Below are positions 17,596 through 25,568 of a stretch of 64,000 nucleotides of DNA, piece by piece (the stretch's first letter is position 1; each line of letters starts with the position of its first letter). The notes under the pieces are model-generated. The model ran no database searches. It saw only the letters and a program-made list of their open reading frames with translations, and had not been told where the DNA came from. The stretch is taken from the NCBI GenBank assembly GCA_937883755.1, contig CAKZYA010000060.1, positions 62,001-126,000 on the forward strand, written 5' to 3'. The DNA is from an uncultured Flammeovirgaceae bacterium. Lineage in GTDB: Bacteria > Bacteroidota > Bacteroidia > Cytophagales > Cyclobacteriaceae. The position numbers and the translations under genes were made by a program.

Positions 17596-18177
17596 ATGAG
17601 CCAACATCGTCACTTTGTTATTCATAAGCCGTTCGGCTACTTATCACAGTTTGTTAACAATCAAACTAAACGAAAAAATAAGAAGCTGCTGGGTGAACTT
17701 CACGCATTTCCCGAAGGAATAATGGCAATTGGTCGGCTAGATGAAGACTCGGAAGGCTTACTATTACTAACTACCGATGGTAAGACAAGTATGCGGGTAC
17801 GAAGCAAAAAGGTAGAGAAAGAGTACCACGTGCAGGTAGACGGGGAAATTACTGATGCGGCAATAGCACGCCTACAGAAAGGAGTAGAAATTAGTAACGG
17901 GAAGAAAAAATACTTGACTTTGCCCGGCAAAGCAAAACGGTTAGACCTGCCTCCCACGTATCCGCCGCGAACCAAGAGAATAAGAGACGAAAGACACGGA
18001 TCAAGTAGCTGGGTTTCCGTAACAATCACCGAGGGGAAATTCAGGCAAGTACGTAAGATGACGGCAGCGGTTGGGTTTCCCACACTAAGATTATTGCGGA
18101 TACGGATTGGGAGCATTTTACTCGGTGACCTGCCCGCTGGCGGAGTTATTGAGGTTGATACCTTCCACCTGATCTAG
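17596..18177 (+). CDS. RluE-like rRNA large-subunit pseudouridine synthase
   Basis: A 193-residue member of the RsuA/RluB/E/F family. It starts directly with the catalytic domain (HFVIHKPFGYLSQF) and lacks the N-terminal S4 domain, as RluE does. The catalytic motif is MAIGRLDEDSEGLLLLT with Asp49, followed by KVEKEYHVQVDG, the RVSDERHGS-like segment (IRDERHGSSSWVSVTITEGKFRQVRKMTAAVGFPTLRLLRIRIG) and GDLPAG near the C-terminus. E. coli RluE modifies U2457 of 23S rRNA; by similarity this one may act at the matching site. The gene stands alone between the tRNA terminator and the sulfatase gene. Confidence 0.88.
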   Translation: MSQHRHFVIHKPFGYLSQFVNNQTKRKNKKLLGELHAFPEGIMAIGRLDEDSEGLLLLTTDGKTSMRVRSKKVEKEYHVQVDGEITDAAIARLQKGVEISNGKKKYLTLPGKAKRLDLPPTYPPRTKRIRDERHGSSSWVSVTITEGKFRQVRKMTAAVGFPTLRLLRIRIGSILLGDLPAGGVIEVDTFHLI

Positions 18178-18248
18178 TTGGTCGTATTCTTGGCGAACCT
18201 TCTTTATTCCAATCATTTCTATTAGTTTTAAGCCAAACAATTTTTTTA

Positions 18249-19799
18249 ATGAAAGTATTGTCTGTCATCAGTATTATGGGATTGGTAGTGGCTTGCCAGC
18301 CTCAGCAATCTGACCCTATGGAACAAGCTAAAAAACCCAACATCATTTACATTTTAGCGGATGACTTGGGCTATGGTGACGTCGGGGCTCACGGACAACA
18401 AAAAATTGAGACACCCAATATTGATGCCTTAGCGGATACGGGTATGAAGTTCACCCAGCACTACTCTGGTTCACCCGTGTGTGCTCCCTCGCGTTGCGTG
18501 TTGCTTACTGGAAAGCATACGGGAAATGCTTATATCCGAGGAAACGGAGAATGGAAAGAACGAGGCGAAGTGTGGGACTTTGTAGCTATGCTGGAAGACT
18601 CTACCCTGGAAGGTCAACGACCTCTGCCCAAAGAAACACCTACAATCCCTAAGTTATTGAAGCAAGCTGGGTACGCTGCCGGAATGATTGGGAAATGGGG
18701 GCTGGGTGCTCCGCACACTGAGTCAATACCGACCACAATGGGGTTTGATTACTTTTATGGGTACAACTGCCAGCGGCAAGCGCATACCTACTACCCGGTT
18801 CATCTTTACGAAAACGAGCGTCGGGTATATCTAAAAAACGATACCGTACCTCCTCGAACCCGGATGCCAGAGGAGGCTGATCCTTATGAGATAGCTAATT
18901 ATGCTGATTTTACCCTAACTGATTATTCTCCCGATTTAATGTTTGAGAAGCTGACTCAGTTTGTAAATGAACATACGGATGAGCCATTTTTTATGTACTG
19001 GGCGACGCCAATTCCTCACGTTCCTCTGCAAGCACCCCAACGGTGGGTAGATTATTATGTGGAGAAGTTCGGTGGTGAAGAACCATATTTATCGGGGCGC
19101 AGTTATTTTCCCCACCGTTATCCTCACGCTGCTTACGCGGCTATGGTTTCCTATCTGGACGAGCAGGTGGGACAGTTAGTAAGTCAGCTTAAAGAGCTAG
19201 ATGAATACAAAAACACGTTGATTATCTTTACTTCTGATAATGGCCCTACATTTAACGGGGGAACGGACTCACCCTGGTTTGATAGTGGCGGACCTTTCCC
19301 TAGTGAACAGGGTAGAGGAAAGGGAACAGTGTACGAGGGCGGTGTTCGGGTACCCATGATTGCCAGTTGGCCGGGTAAGATAGCGGCGGGTAGCACTACC
19401 GATCATATTTCCGCCTTTTATGATGTAATGCCTACGCTGGCTGAAGTTGCGGGGGTTGCTGAACTACCTACTACCGATGGCATTAGCTTTTTACCTACCT
19501 TGCTAGGGCAGGAGAATCAGCCTAAGCACGAGTTTATGTATTGGGAATTTCCGCAGTATACTGGGCAGGTAGCCGTCCGAATGGGAGATTGGAAATTCAT
19601 TCAGCGGAATTTAAGTGAAGGTGAGCCAACTGTAGAACTATACAATCTGGCAGAAGATCTTACCGAAAGCAACAATGTGGCAGATCAGCACCCCGAAGTA
19701 GTGCAGCAAGCCCAAAAAATTATTGAACAAGAGCATACAACTCCTGAACTAGAAACCTTTATAATACCAACGCTAGAAGCTGGTCTTACGATCAATTGA
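18249..19799 (+). CDS. Sulfatase (type I, formylglycine-dependent), lipoprotein
   Basis: A 516-residue arylsulfatase-family enzyme with a short lipoprotein signal (MKVLSVISIMGLVVAC). The metal-binding start is NIIYILADDLGYGDVG, and the maturation motif is C78-A-P-S-R followed by CVLLTGK, so Cys78 should be converted to formylglycine by an anaerobic or aerobic maturase not present in the window. Later blocks are GMIGKWGLG, HVPLQAP, and IIFTSDNGPTFNGGTDSPWFDSGGP with GRGKGTVYEGGVRVPMIASWPG, as in enzymes acting on sulfated sugars. Its gene lies 3 nt before the nucleotidyltransferase gene, so it appears to lead a four-gene unit with sugar kinase and galE, which suggests sulfated amino sugars or galactose-containing glycans as source material. 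Confidence 0.92.
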   Translation: MKVLSVISIMGLVVACQPQQSDPMEQAKKPNIIYILADDLGYGDVGAHGQQKIETPNIDALADTGMKFTQHYSGSPVCAPSRCVLLTGKHTGNAYIRGNGEWKERGEVWDFVAMLEDSTLEGQRPLPKETPTIPKLLKQAGYAAGMIGKWGLGAPHTESIPTTMGFDYFYGYNCQRQAHTYYPVHLYENERRVYLKNDTVPPRTRMPEEADPYEIANYADFTLTDYSPDLMFEKLTQFVNEHTDEPFFMYWATPIPHVPLQAPQRWVDYYVEKFGGEEPYLSGRSYFPHRYPHAAYAAMVSYLDEQVGQLVSQLKELDEYKNTLIIFTSDNGPTFNGGTDSPWFDSGGPFPSEQGRGKGTVYEGGVRVPMIASWPGKIAAGSTTDHISAFYDVMPTLAEVAGVAELPTTDGISFLPTLLGQENQPKHEFMYWEFPQYTGQVAVRMGDWKFIQRNLSEGEPTVELYNLAEDLTESNNVADQHPEVVQQAQKIIEQEHTTPELETFIIPTLEAGLTIN

Positions 19800-19802
19800 A
19801 TT

Positions 19803-20708
19803 ATGAATAAACCAACATTACTTGTGCTGGCTGCCGGTATGGGTAGTCGCTACGGAGGCTTAAAACAAGTTGATCAGTTTGGGCCTTCCGGTGAATCTAT
19901 TATTGACTATTCGGTGTACGATGCTATCCGGGCGGGATTTGGCAAAGTAGTATTCGTCATTCGTAAGTCGCTGGAGGAGCAGTTCAAAGAAGTTTTTCTT
20001 CAGCGCTTTCCCGAAGATATTTCAGTGTCTTACGTCTTTCAAGAGCTGGGAAAACTACCGGAGGGATTTGAGGTTTCACCACAGCGGGAGAAACCTTGGG
20101 GAACCGGGCACGCCGTGTGGGTAGCTGCCGATCAGATAAAAGAGCCATTTGCAGTTATCAATGCAGATGATTTTTACGGTCGAGAATCGTTGCAGCGCAT
20201 GGGCGATTTTTTGAGTAATCCGCCAGAAAACAGTCACTGTCTGCTAGGTTATAAATTGGAAAACACCCTATCGGATTACGGCTACGTTTCGCGAGGGATT
20301 TGTGAGGTACAGGATGGCTCACTGCAAAGTATTACCGAGCGTACCCACATTGAGCGGAAGAACGGTCAGATTATTTACCAAACTGACGAAGGGCAAGAAG
20401 TGCCGCTGACTGGCGAGGAAACGGCTTCTATGAACCTGATGGGTTTCACTCCCGATGTTTTTTCAGTCTTTGAGCGTTGCTTTACTGACTTTCTCAAAGA
20501 GAAATCCCAGCACCCTAAAAAAGAGTTCTACCTGCCGTCGGTGATGAATGAAATTATTCATAGCAATATTGCGAAGGTGAAAGTAGTGCCTACCCCGGAT
20601 ACCTGGTTTGGGGTGACGTATCCAGAAGATAAAAAAGTAGCTAAACAAACGCTGAGTGATTTGGTCGCCCAGGGAGTGTACCCAGCTAATCTGTGGGCAA
20701 ATACATGA
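19803..20708 (+). CDS. Sugar-phosphate nucleotidyltransferase (NDP-sugar pyrophosphorylase-like)
   Basis: A 301-residue GT-A-fold nucleotidyltransferase. The nucleotide loop is LLVLAAGMGSRYGGLKQ at the N-terminus, followed by GPSGESIIDYSVYDA, and the metal-binding Asp lies in FAVINADDFYG. The product-binding part carries LGYKLENTLSDYGYVSRG and the C-terminus ends with TPDTWFGVTYPEDK. It would activate a sugar-1-phosphate with a nucleoside triphosphate. The stop codon overlaps the start of the kinase gene (ATGA), and galE follows, so the most economical reading is that it uridylylates the sugar-1-phosphate made by that kinase, in place of a GalT-type transferase. The exact sugar and nucleotide are not visible. 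Confidence 0.85.
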   Translation: MNKPTLLVLAAGMGSRYGGLKQVDQFGPSGESIIDYSVYDAIRAGFGKVVFVIRKSLEEQFKEVFLQRFPEDISVSYVFQELGKLPEGFEVSPQREKPWGTGHAVWVAADQIKEPFAVINADDFYGRESLQRMGDFLSNPPENSHCLLGYKLENTLSDYGYVSRGICEVQDGSLQSITERTHIERKNGQIIYQTDEGQEVPLTGEETASMNLMGFTPDVFSVFERCFTDFLKEKSQHPKKEFYLPSVMNEIIHSNIAKVKVVPTPDTWFGVTYPEDKKVAKQTLSDLVAQGVYPANLWANT

Positions 20709-21808
20709 AGTCAGAGCGAAGATTTTCGTTAGATAAAATCCTGGCGGCATATTTCCCCGATGCTTCGTTTAACTCTGCTATACCCTTCGGCTCTGGTCAT
20801 ATCAACGACACTTTTTTAATTACAAACCTTGCTGGAGAAAAATATTTGTTGCAGCGGATTAATCATCAGGTCTTTCAGGATGTAGCTGGGCTGATGAACA
20901 ATATGGAACGGGTGACTCGTCATCTTCAGCAGAAATTAGCCGGGCAGACTGGCTCTCGCTTTACTACTATTCAGGTTATTCCCAATGCTGAAGGAAAGTT
21001 GTTTCATCAGGATGAATCGAGTAACTACTGGCGCGTTATCACCTTTATTCCCAATAGCGTAACCTATGATTTAGTAACCTCAGAAGATCAGGCCTATCAG
21101 GCAGGTTACGCCTTTGGATACTTTCAACAATTATTGAGCGACGTTCCCGGTGACACCTTAGCTGAAACTATTCCGCAGTTTCACGATATGAAGAGTCGGT
21201 TTGCTAAGTTCGACGCAGCCCGGGAGATTGACTCAGTAGATCGGGTTAAGTCGGCAGAGGCTGACATTGAATTTGCTTTATCGCAAAGGAAAGAAATGAT
21301 TGCTTGGCATGAGTTAGTAACCCAGCCTGATTTTCCCCGGCGGGTGACCCATAATGATACTAAGTTCAATAATGTGCTACTCGACCGGGAAAGCCAGCAG
21401 GCTATCTGCGTAATTGACCTTGATACCGTAATGCCGGGAGTAATTGGCTACGACTTTGGGGATGCCATTCGGACAATTGCCAACACCGCTGAAGAAGATG
21501 AAGCCGAATTAACTAAAATTTCGGTAAACCTTGATTATTATCGCGCTTTCGCTCAAGGTTTTTTGAGTGAATCTGGACAACAACTCACTACACTCGAGAA
21601 GCAATCACTGCATTACGCCCCTAACTACATGACCTTTATCATGGGATTACGGATGCTAACTGACTATCTGCAAGGAGATATCTACTATAAAATTAGTGAT
21701 ACTAACCATAATCTCCGCCGGGCTGCTGCTCAGTTTAAACTAGTAGCGGAGCTGGAAAAATCAGCGGATCAGACTCAACAAATTTTAACTGAAATTTTTC
21801 AAAGTTAG
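20705..21808 (+). CDS. NahK-like sugar 1-kinase (aminoglycoside phosphotransferase fold)
   Basis: A 367-residue kinase of the APH/choline-kinase fold. The start is the ATG at 20705, which overlaps the upstream stop codon by 4 nt (ATGA), a usual sign of translational coupling. Near the N-terminus is GSGHINDTFLI (about residues 29-39), the nucleotide loop typical of N-acetylhexosamine 1-kinase relatives. The catalytic Brenner motif is RRVTHNDTKFNNVLLD, and the metal-binding motif is CVIDLDTVMPGVIGYDFGDAIR. In bifidobacteria NahK phosphorylates GlcNAc or GalNAc at C1 and works with a uridylyltransferase and GalE. The same three functions are adjacent here. Alternative small-molecule kinase roles cannot be excluded. 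Confidence 0.83.
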   Translation: MKSERRFSLDKILAAYFPDASFNSAIPFGSGHINDTFLITNLAGEKYLLQRINHQVFQDVAGLMNNMERVTRHLQQKLAGQTGSRFTTIQVIPNAEGKLFHQDESSNYWRVITFIPNSVTYDLVTSEDQAYQAGYAFGYFQQLLSDVPGDTLAETIPQFHDMKSRFAKFDAAREIDSVDRVKSAEADIEFALSQRKEMIAWHELVTQPDFPRRVTHNDTKFNNVLLDRESQQAICVIDLDTVMPGVIGYDFGDAIRTIANTAEEDEAELTKISVNLDYYRAFAQGFLSESGQQLTTLEKQSLHYAPNYMTFIMGLRMLTDYLQGDIYYKISDTNHNLRRAAAQFKLVAELEKSADQTQQILTEIFQS

Positions 21809-21888
21809 TATAATTAGCTGGAAAACGAATTGCTAGTTCTCCTTCATTCTACTGAAAATTTTAACACCTTTGTAAGAAAGATATAACA

Positions 21889-22917
21889 ATGGCAAAAGTT
21901 CTAGTAACGGGCGGGTTAGGCTATATTGGTTCGCATACTGTGGTAACCTTGCTACAACATGGCTTTGAAGCAGTAGTTGTGGATGATCTTAGTAACTCTC
22001 AGACGGACGTGCTTGATCGGATTGAGCAAATTAGTGGACAGCGACCACCGTTTTACGAGCTAAATCTATGCGATGAAAGTGCAGTCGAACAAATGTTCAA
22101 TAAGGAACCGGACATTGATTCCATAATTCATTTTGCAGCTAGTAAAGCCGTAGGCGAGTCAGTTGCGAAACCTTTGTTGTACTACAAAAATAATTTGCTT
22201 TCACTCATTCATCTATTGGAGCAAATGAATAAGCGGAATATTACTGACTTTGTATTTTCTTCTTCTTGCACTGTGTACGGACAACCCGATCAACTTCCGG
22301 TAACTGAGCAGTCGCCCATGAAGCCAGCGGAGTCACCCTACGGAAACACCAAACAGGTGGGTGAGCAAATCTTGCGAGACGCTTGTCGGGCGTATCCTTC
22401 CTTACGAGTCATCGCACTACGTTACTTCAATCCGGTAGGTGCCCACGAATCGGCTTTGATTGGTGAATTGCCCAATGGCGTGCCTAATAATCTGGTTCCT
22501 TTCATCACCCAAACTGCTGCCGGGTTGCGCCCTCAATTGAAAGTTTTTGGTCAAGACTATAGTACTCCCGATGGTACCGCCGTGCGGGATTATATTCATG
22601 TAGTAGACTTAGCCGAGGCTCACGAAATAGCATTACGACGATTGATGGATGATAAGCAAAAAGAGAACTTCGAGTTTTTCAACATTGGCACCGGCGAGGG
22701 GCATAGTGTGCTGGAAGTGGTAAAAACCTTCGAGCGGGTAAATGACTTATCACTCAATTATCAACTGACCGACCGCCGTCCCGGTGATGTAGAACAAGTA
22801 TACGCCGACACCCATTACGCTAATACCGAACTTGGCTGGAAAGCCACCCGCAATCTGGAAGAGATGCTCACTTCCGCCTGGAAATGGCAACAAAAATTAA
22901 TGACTGATGATAAATGA
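21889..22917 (+). CDS. galE: UDP-glucose 4-epimerase
   Basis: A 342-residue extended SDR that interconverts UDP-glucose and UDP-galactose (and often the N-acetyl forms). The NAD loop is VTGGLGYIGSHT (about residues 6-17), the active site has Ser124-126 in FVFSSSCTVYGQP and Y151-x3-K155 in SPYGNTKQVGE. The blocks LRYFNPVGAHESALIGE, DYSTPDGTAVRDYIHVVDLAEAH and RRPGDVEQVYAD are characteristic of GalE rather than other epimerases. It lies 80 nt after the NahK-like kinase gene on the same strand, so it may share its transcript. Position relative to the kinase and nucleotidyltransferase supports a Leloir-like salvage role. Confidence 0.95.
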   Translation: MAKVLVTGGLGYIGSHTVVTLLQHGFEAVVVDDLSNSQTDVLDRIEQISGQRPPFYELNLCDESAVEQMFNKEPDIDSIIHFAASKAVGESVAKPLLYYKNNLLSLIHLLEQMNKRNITDFVFSSSCTVYGQPDQLPVTEQSPMKPAESPYGNTKQVGEQILRDACRAYPSLRVIALRYFNPVGAHESALIGELPNGVPNNLVPFITQTAAGLRPQLKVFGQDYSTPDGTAVRDYIHVVDLAEAHEIALRRLMDDKQKENFEFFNIGTGEGHSVLEVVKTFERVNDLSLNYQLTDRRPGDVEQVYADTHYANTELGWKATRNLEEMLTSAWKWQQKLMTDDK

Positions 22918-22979
22918 ATAATTGATTTACAGTAATGTACCAACCATTGGTCATTAATCATTATTCATCAATCATTAAA
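22906..22979. repeat. Intergenic inverted repeat of ATGAATAA-type words, copy 2
   Basis: It lies between convergent galE and the aldo/keto reductase gene. The left half reads in words like GACTGATGATAAATGAATAATTGAT and the right half in their complements (TTGGTCATTAATCATT, ATTCATCAATCATT). The layout matches the copies at 5636, 25493 and 54710. Confidence 0.6.
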
Positions 22980-24176
22980 TCACCCTGGCTGTAATTCCAC
23001 CTTCTTTCCGGCAACTGAAAGGTTTTCATTGACGTACTGCTCATCCCAGAGGTTAGAGATGACTGCGGAGATTCTTGGGTTCTGCAATGCCCAAATATAC
23101 GCTTTCATTGGAGCTTTCATATCGCCAGGTACAATACGTTCTACCTTGTCAATGCGCCAGGAAGGAATCGGTTGGATAGCTTTATGATGAGTAGCTACCG
23201 CCATCGCAGCTTTCATAGCTATAATCCCCATACCCTTTTCGTGAGCCAGACGAATAGGATCTTCCAAGTAGCCACCATTTACGATATTGTAGGCGCACAT
23301 GGCAGCATCATACTCACCAGTTTCAGCAGCAGCCCGGAGCACACCGGCGGTGTCATTGTGGGTTGAAACTCCCTGATAACGGACTTTTCCATCTTTCTTG
23401 AGTTTGGCGAAGGTTTCGTAGATTTCCGGAATCTGAACTTCTTCAGGACAATCCGCGCCGTGGGGACACATCAGAATATCAAAGTAGCCAAAGCCAGTAC
23501 GCTTTAAACTACCCTCGATAGAGGATAAAATTTTATCGCGGTAAGCTTGGCTTCCTTCTACCTGATGAGCGTAATCTTTTACCATCGCATTCGCTAAAAA
23601 GGCTCCATCCATAGATTCAGCTTGTCCGGGCCAATATTTAAGAAAGTAACCCGGTTTATCTACCGCCCGCTCTTGACGAATCTCCTGCGCTCGTTTCATA
23701 ATCGCGTCCTGCTTACCCGAGGGTAACCCTTTGAAAATATCCCGGTAAAGCTGATCGCGCACGGCGGCAAAGCCACTCACTTTGGTGGTGATAAACACTT
23801 TTTCTCGCTTAGACGAACTGTCAATCACCTGACTGTAGGCTTCCTCACATTCCCCGTTGCCGTAGGCCGGAGCCATATCCAGGTAATTGAGACCTTTGTC
23901 CATCGCTAGTTCTACCGGGCGAGTATTGCCAAACCGGATAGGGTCACCGCCACAGACTACTTCCGAAATCATCATTCCTGTTCGACCCAGTTGTCGATAG
24001 GCCATCTCTGACTGACGGTTGCGCCACTCAAGCTTTACTTCAGGCTTAGAAGTTTGTTCAGGGCTAGCATTAGCCGATTGTAAAGTCAGGCCAGATAGTC
24101 CAGCAGAAGTAGCCGAGGCTACTGTTAAAAATTTGCGACGAGACAACGAAGAAGACAAGTGATTAGGCTTTTTCAT
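22980..24176 (-). CDS. Aldo/keto reductase with twin-arginine signal
   Basis: A 398-residue NAD(P)H-dependent oxidoreductase of the (beta/alpha)8 AKR fold, exported through Tat (SSLSRRKFLTVASATSAGLSGL near the N-terminus). The mature domain shows RQLGRTGMMISEVVCGG, the catalytic Asp and Tyr in LDMAPAYGNGECEEA, Lys in KVFITTKV, and the His in LMCPHGADC. A Cys-rich segment common to some Tat AKRs, including PHGADCPE, is present. Such periplasmic AKRs in Bacteroidota often reduce sugar or keto-compounds. The gene is convergent with galE, separated by a repeat element, and divergent from the OmpA-domain gene. Confidence 0.88.
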   Translation of the reverse strand: MKKPNHLSSSLSRRKFLTVASATSAGLSGLTLQSANASPEQTSKPEVKLEWRNRQSEMAYRQLGRTGMMISEVVCGGDPIRFGNTRPVELAMDKGLNYLDMAPAYGNGECEEAYSQVIDSSSKREKVFITTKVSGFAAVRDQLYRDIFKGLPSGKQDAIMKRAQEIRQERAVDKPGYFLKYWPGQAESMDGAFLANAMVKDYAHQVEGSQAYRDKILSSIEGSLKRTGFGYFDILMCPHGADCPEEVQIPEIYETFAKLKKDGKVRYQGVSTHNDTAGVLRAAAETGEYDAAMCAYNIVNGGYLEDPIRLAHEKGMGIIAMKAAMAVATHHKAIQPIPSWRIDKVERIVPGDMKAPMKAYIWALQNPRISAVISNLWDEQYVNENLSVAGKKVELQPG

Positions 24177-24245
24177 AAGTTTTGGCTCTTTACGTTAATA
24201 TACGTATTCTTCAGGAAAAATGCATTTCTTAAAGTATTCTTAGCC

Positions 24246-25139
24246 ATGTCTTTTCAGCGAAATAGCATCTACTATCCGAATGGTCATCCCCGAAATCATG
24301 CAATTATTGCCTCAGTCTACTTTCCCTACGAAGCTGATCGACTCGATGGTGGCGATCGTGGGATTTTAAATCAGGTAAGCAATCGCTACAATATGATTCT
24401 TTTGGGACGGAGAGTGTCCTTCACCTTTGTGGGATTTGCGGATTACCGGGGAACTCGTAGTTTTAATATCAATTTAGGGAATAGACGGGCGGTATCTGTT
24501 AAAAACTACTTAGATTCACGCTTAGGCCAAAACCGATTTTATTCATCCTATGCTGCGGTATCCCGAGGGGAAGAAGATGCTTACCAGAACCATCCTAGTC
24601 AGGAGCAAATGGCGCTTGACCGAAGAGTAGATGTTTGGTGTTCGTGGGTACACCGTCGGGTAGTTGTAAACGAACCAATTTTAGTGCAAGGAACCATTCC
24701 TCAGGTAAGGCGGGTAACGTATCGATATTTTTCTAAGTTTTCTGCTGAAAACATGGGAGTCCGTCCTTCAACTGATGGAATAGATAGCGGGGATTTTCGG
24801 GAAGGGGTCAACAGTATAATTGCAATAGCAAGAGGAGATATGGCAATCTTTGAAAATACTTGGGGTAATGAGGTACAAAGACGGAGACAGACCTCAGAGT
24901 TTCCGGCTAACTACAAAGTAAATGTAGTACGGATGACCAAAGAATATATGGTGAATACTCGAGGGTTTGCCCGAATAGAACAATACAATGCCAGCATCAC
25001 CTACGAGTGGGGACGACCCCGTGCCCAAGTACAAGTACACGAGACCATGAATACACTGGGGCGAACGACCCGCGGCAGTCGTTCTGTACCCAGAAACGAA
25101 GCTGATCAAAGTCCGGTATTGAATCCCCCCGATCCTTAA
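24246..25139 (+). CDS. Leaderless protein with N-terminal OmpA-like domain and unknown C-terminus
   Basis: A 297-residue protein. I start at the ATG at 24246, because the longer frame overlaps the divergent AKR gene. No signal peptide or membrane segment follows. Residues about 18-125 are an OmpA-like peptidoglycan-binding domain: ASVYFPYEADRLD, VSFTFVGFADYRGTRSFNINLGNRRAVSVKNYLD, and MALDRRVDVW. The C-terminal about 160 residues (from VVNEPILVQGTI) are unrecognised and partly basic, and end in a Pro-rich tail. An OmpA domain without export signal is odd: it may leave the cell by another route, or bind a different ligand. Neighbour genes give no clue. Confidence 0.72.
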   Translation: MSFQRNSIYYPNGHPRNHAIIASVYFPYEADRLDGGDRGILNQVSNRYNMILLGRRVSFTFVGFADYRGTRSFNINLGNRRAVSVKNYLDSRLGQNRFYSSYAAVSRGEEDAYQNHPSQEQMALDRRVDVWCSWVHRRVVVNEPILVQGTIPQVRRVTYRYFSKFSAENMGVRPSTDGIDSGDFREGVNSIIAIARGDMAIFENTWGNEVQRRRQTSEFPANYKVNVVRMTKEYMVNTRGFARIEQYNASITYEWGRPRAQVQVHETMNTLGRTTRGSRSVPRNEADQSPVLNPPDP

Positions 25140-25146
25140 TCAACAG

Positions 25147-25404
25147 TTAAGCTTCTGGTCTGGGCAGACCTTCATCCACAATGAGTTTCTTCACACGCAG
25201 TCGTTCTACCGAGAGATCATCGATCTTCAGCGACTTTATCCGTGCTTTGGCTAGAGCAAGGGAGCCAATGGCAACCGTACCAATGGCCAGTGCGCCTATA
25301 GCCATAGCGCCAACGCTAATTGCTATGGTAGCAGTCGCTAAACGGCTAACAGCAGGTTGGTAGGTTGGCTTAGGAGTGCGAAAGTGATTATGAAGAAGTT
25401 GCAT
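25147..25404 (-). CDS. Small pentapeptide-like repeat protein
   Basis: An 85-residue protein, started at the ATG at 25402-25404 (MQLLHNHFRTPKPTYQP); the longer frame runs into the repeat before proC. From about residue 32 it falls into five-residue units with a hydrophobic residue at positions 2 and 4: AMAIG, ALAIG, TVAIG, SLALA, KARIK, SLKID, DLSVE, RLRVK, KLIVD. The first four units are apolar and could span or enter a membrane; the last five are charged. This is the pattern of a right-handed pentapeptide beta-helix. I do not know its function. It is convergent with the OmpA-domain gene, 7 nt apart. Confidence 0.62.
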   Translation of the reverse strand: MQLLHNHFRTPKPTYQPAVSRLATATIAISVGAMAIGALAIGTVAIGSLALAKARIKSLKIDDLSVERLRVKKLIVDEGLPRPEA

Positions 25405-25492
25405 AGTGTAGATTTTACCCAGGTTTACGAATAATGGAGCGATTCGTTGGTGCCATCGTTGTTTATTATACACCAAAGATACTATACTTGGT

Positions 25493-25563
25493 AATGATGG
25501 ATGAATAATGACTGATGAATGATTACTTTGCATTCGTCATTAGTCATTCATCATTAATCATTA
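25493..25563. repeat. Intergenic inverted repeat of ATGAATAA-type words, copy 3
   Basis: It lies just before proC, between divergent genes. Left arm words (AATGACTGATGAATG, 25507-25521) pair with the right arm CATTCGTCATTAGTCATT (25531-25548), with a 3-nt bulge, and further out the sequence stays in the same words. Confidence 0.65.
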
Positions 25564-25568
25564 CAACT

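Noticed and set aside
18249-22917. Polysaccharide utilisation locus
   Set aside because: There is no SusC/SusD pair or TonB-dependent receptor in the window, so the term is not justified.
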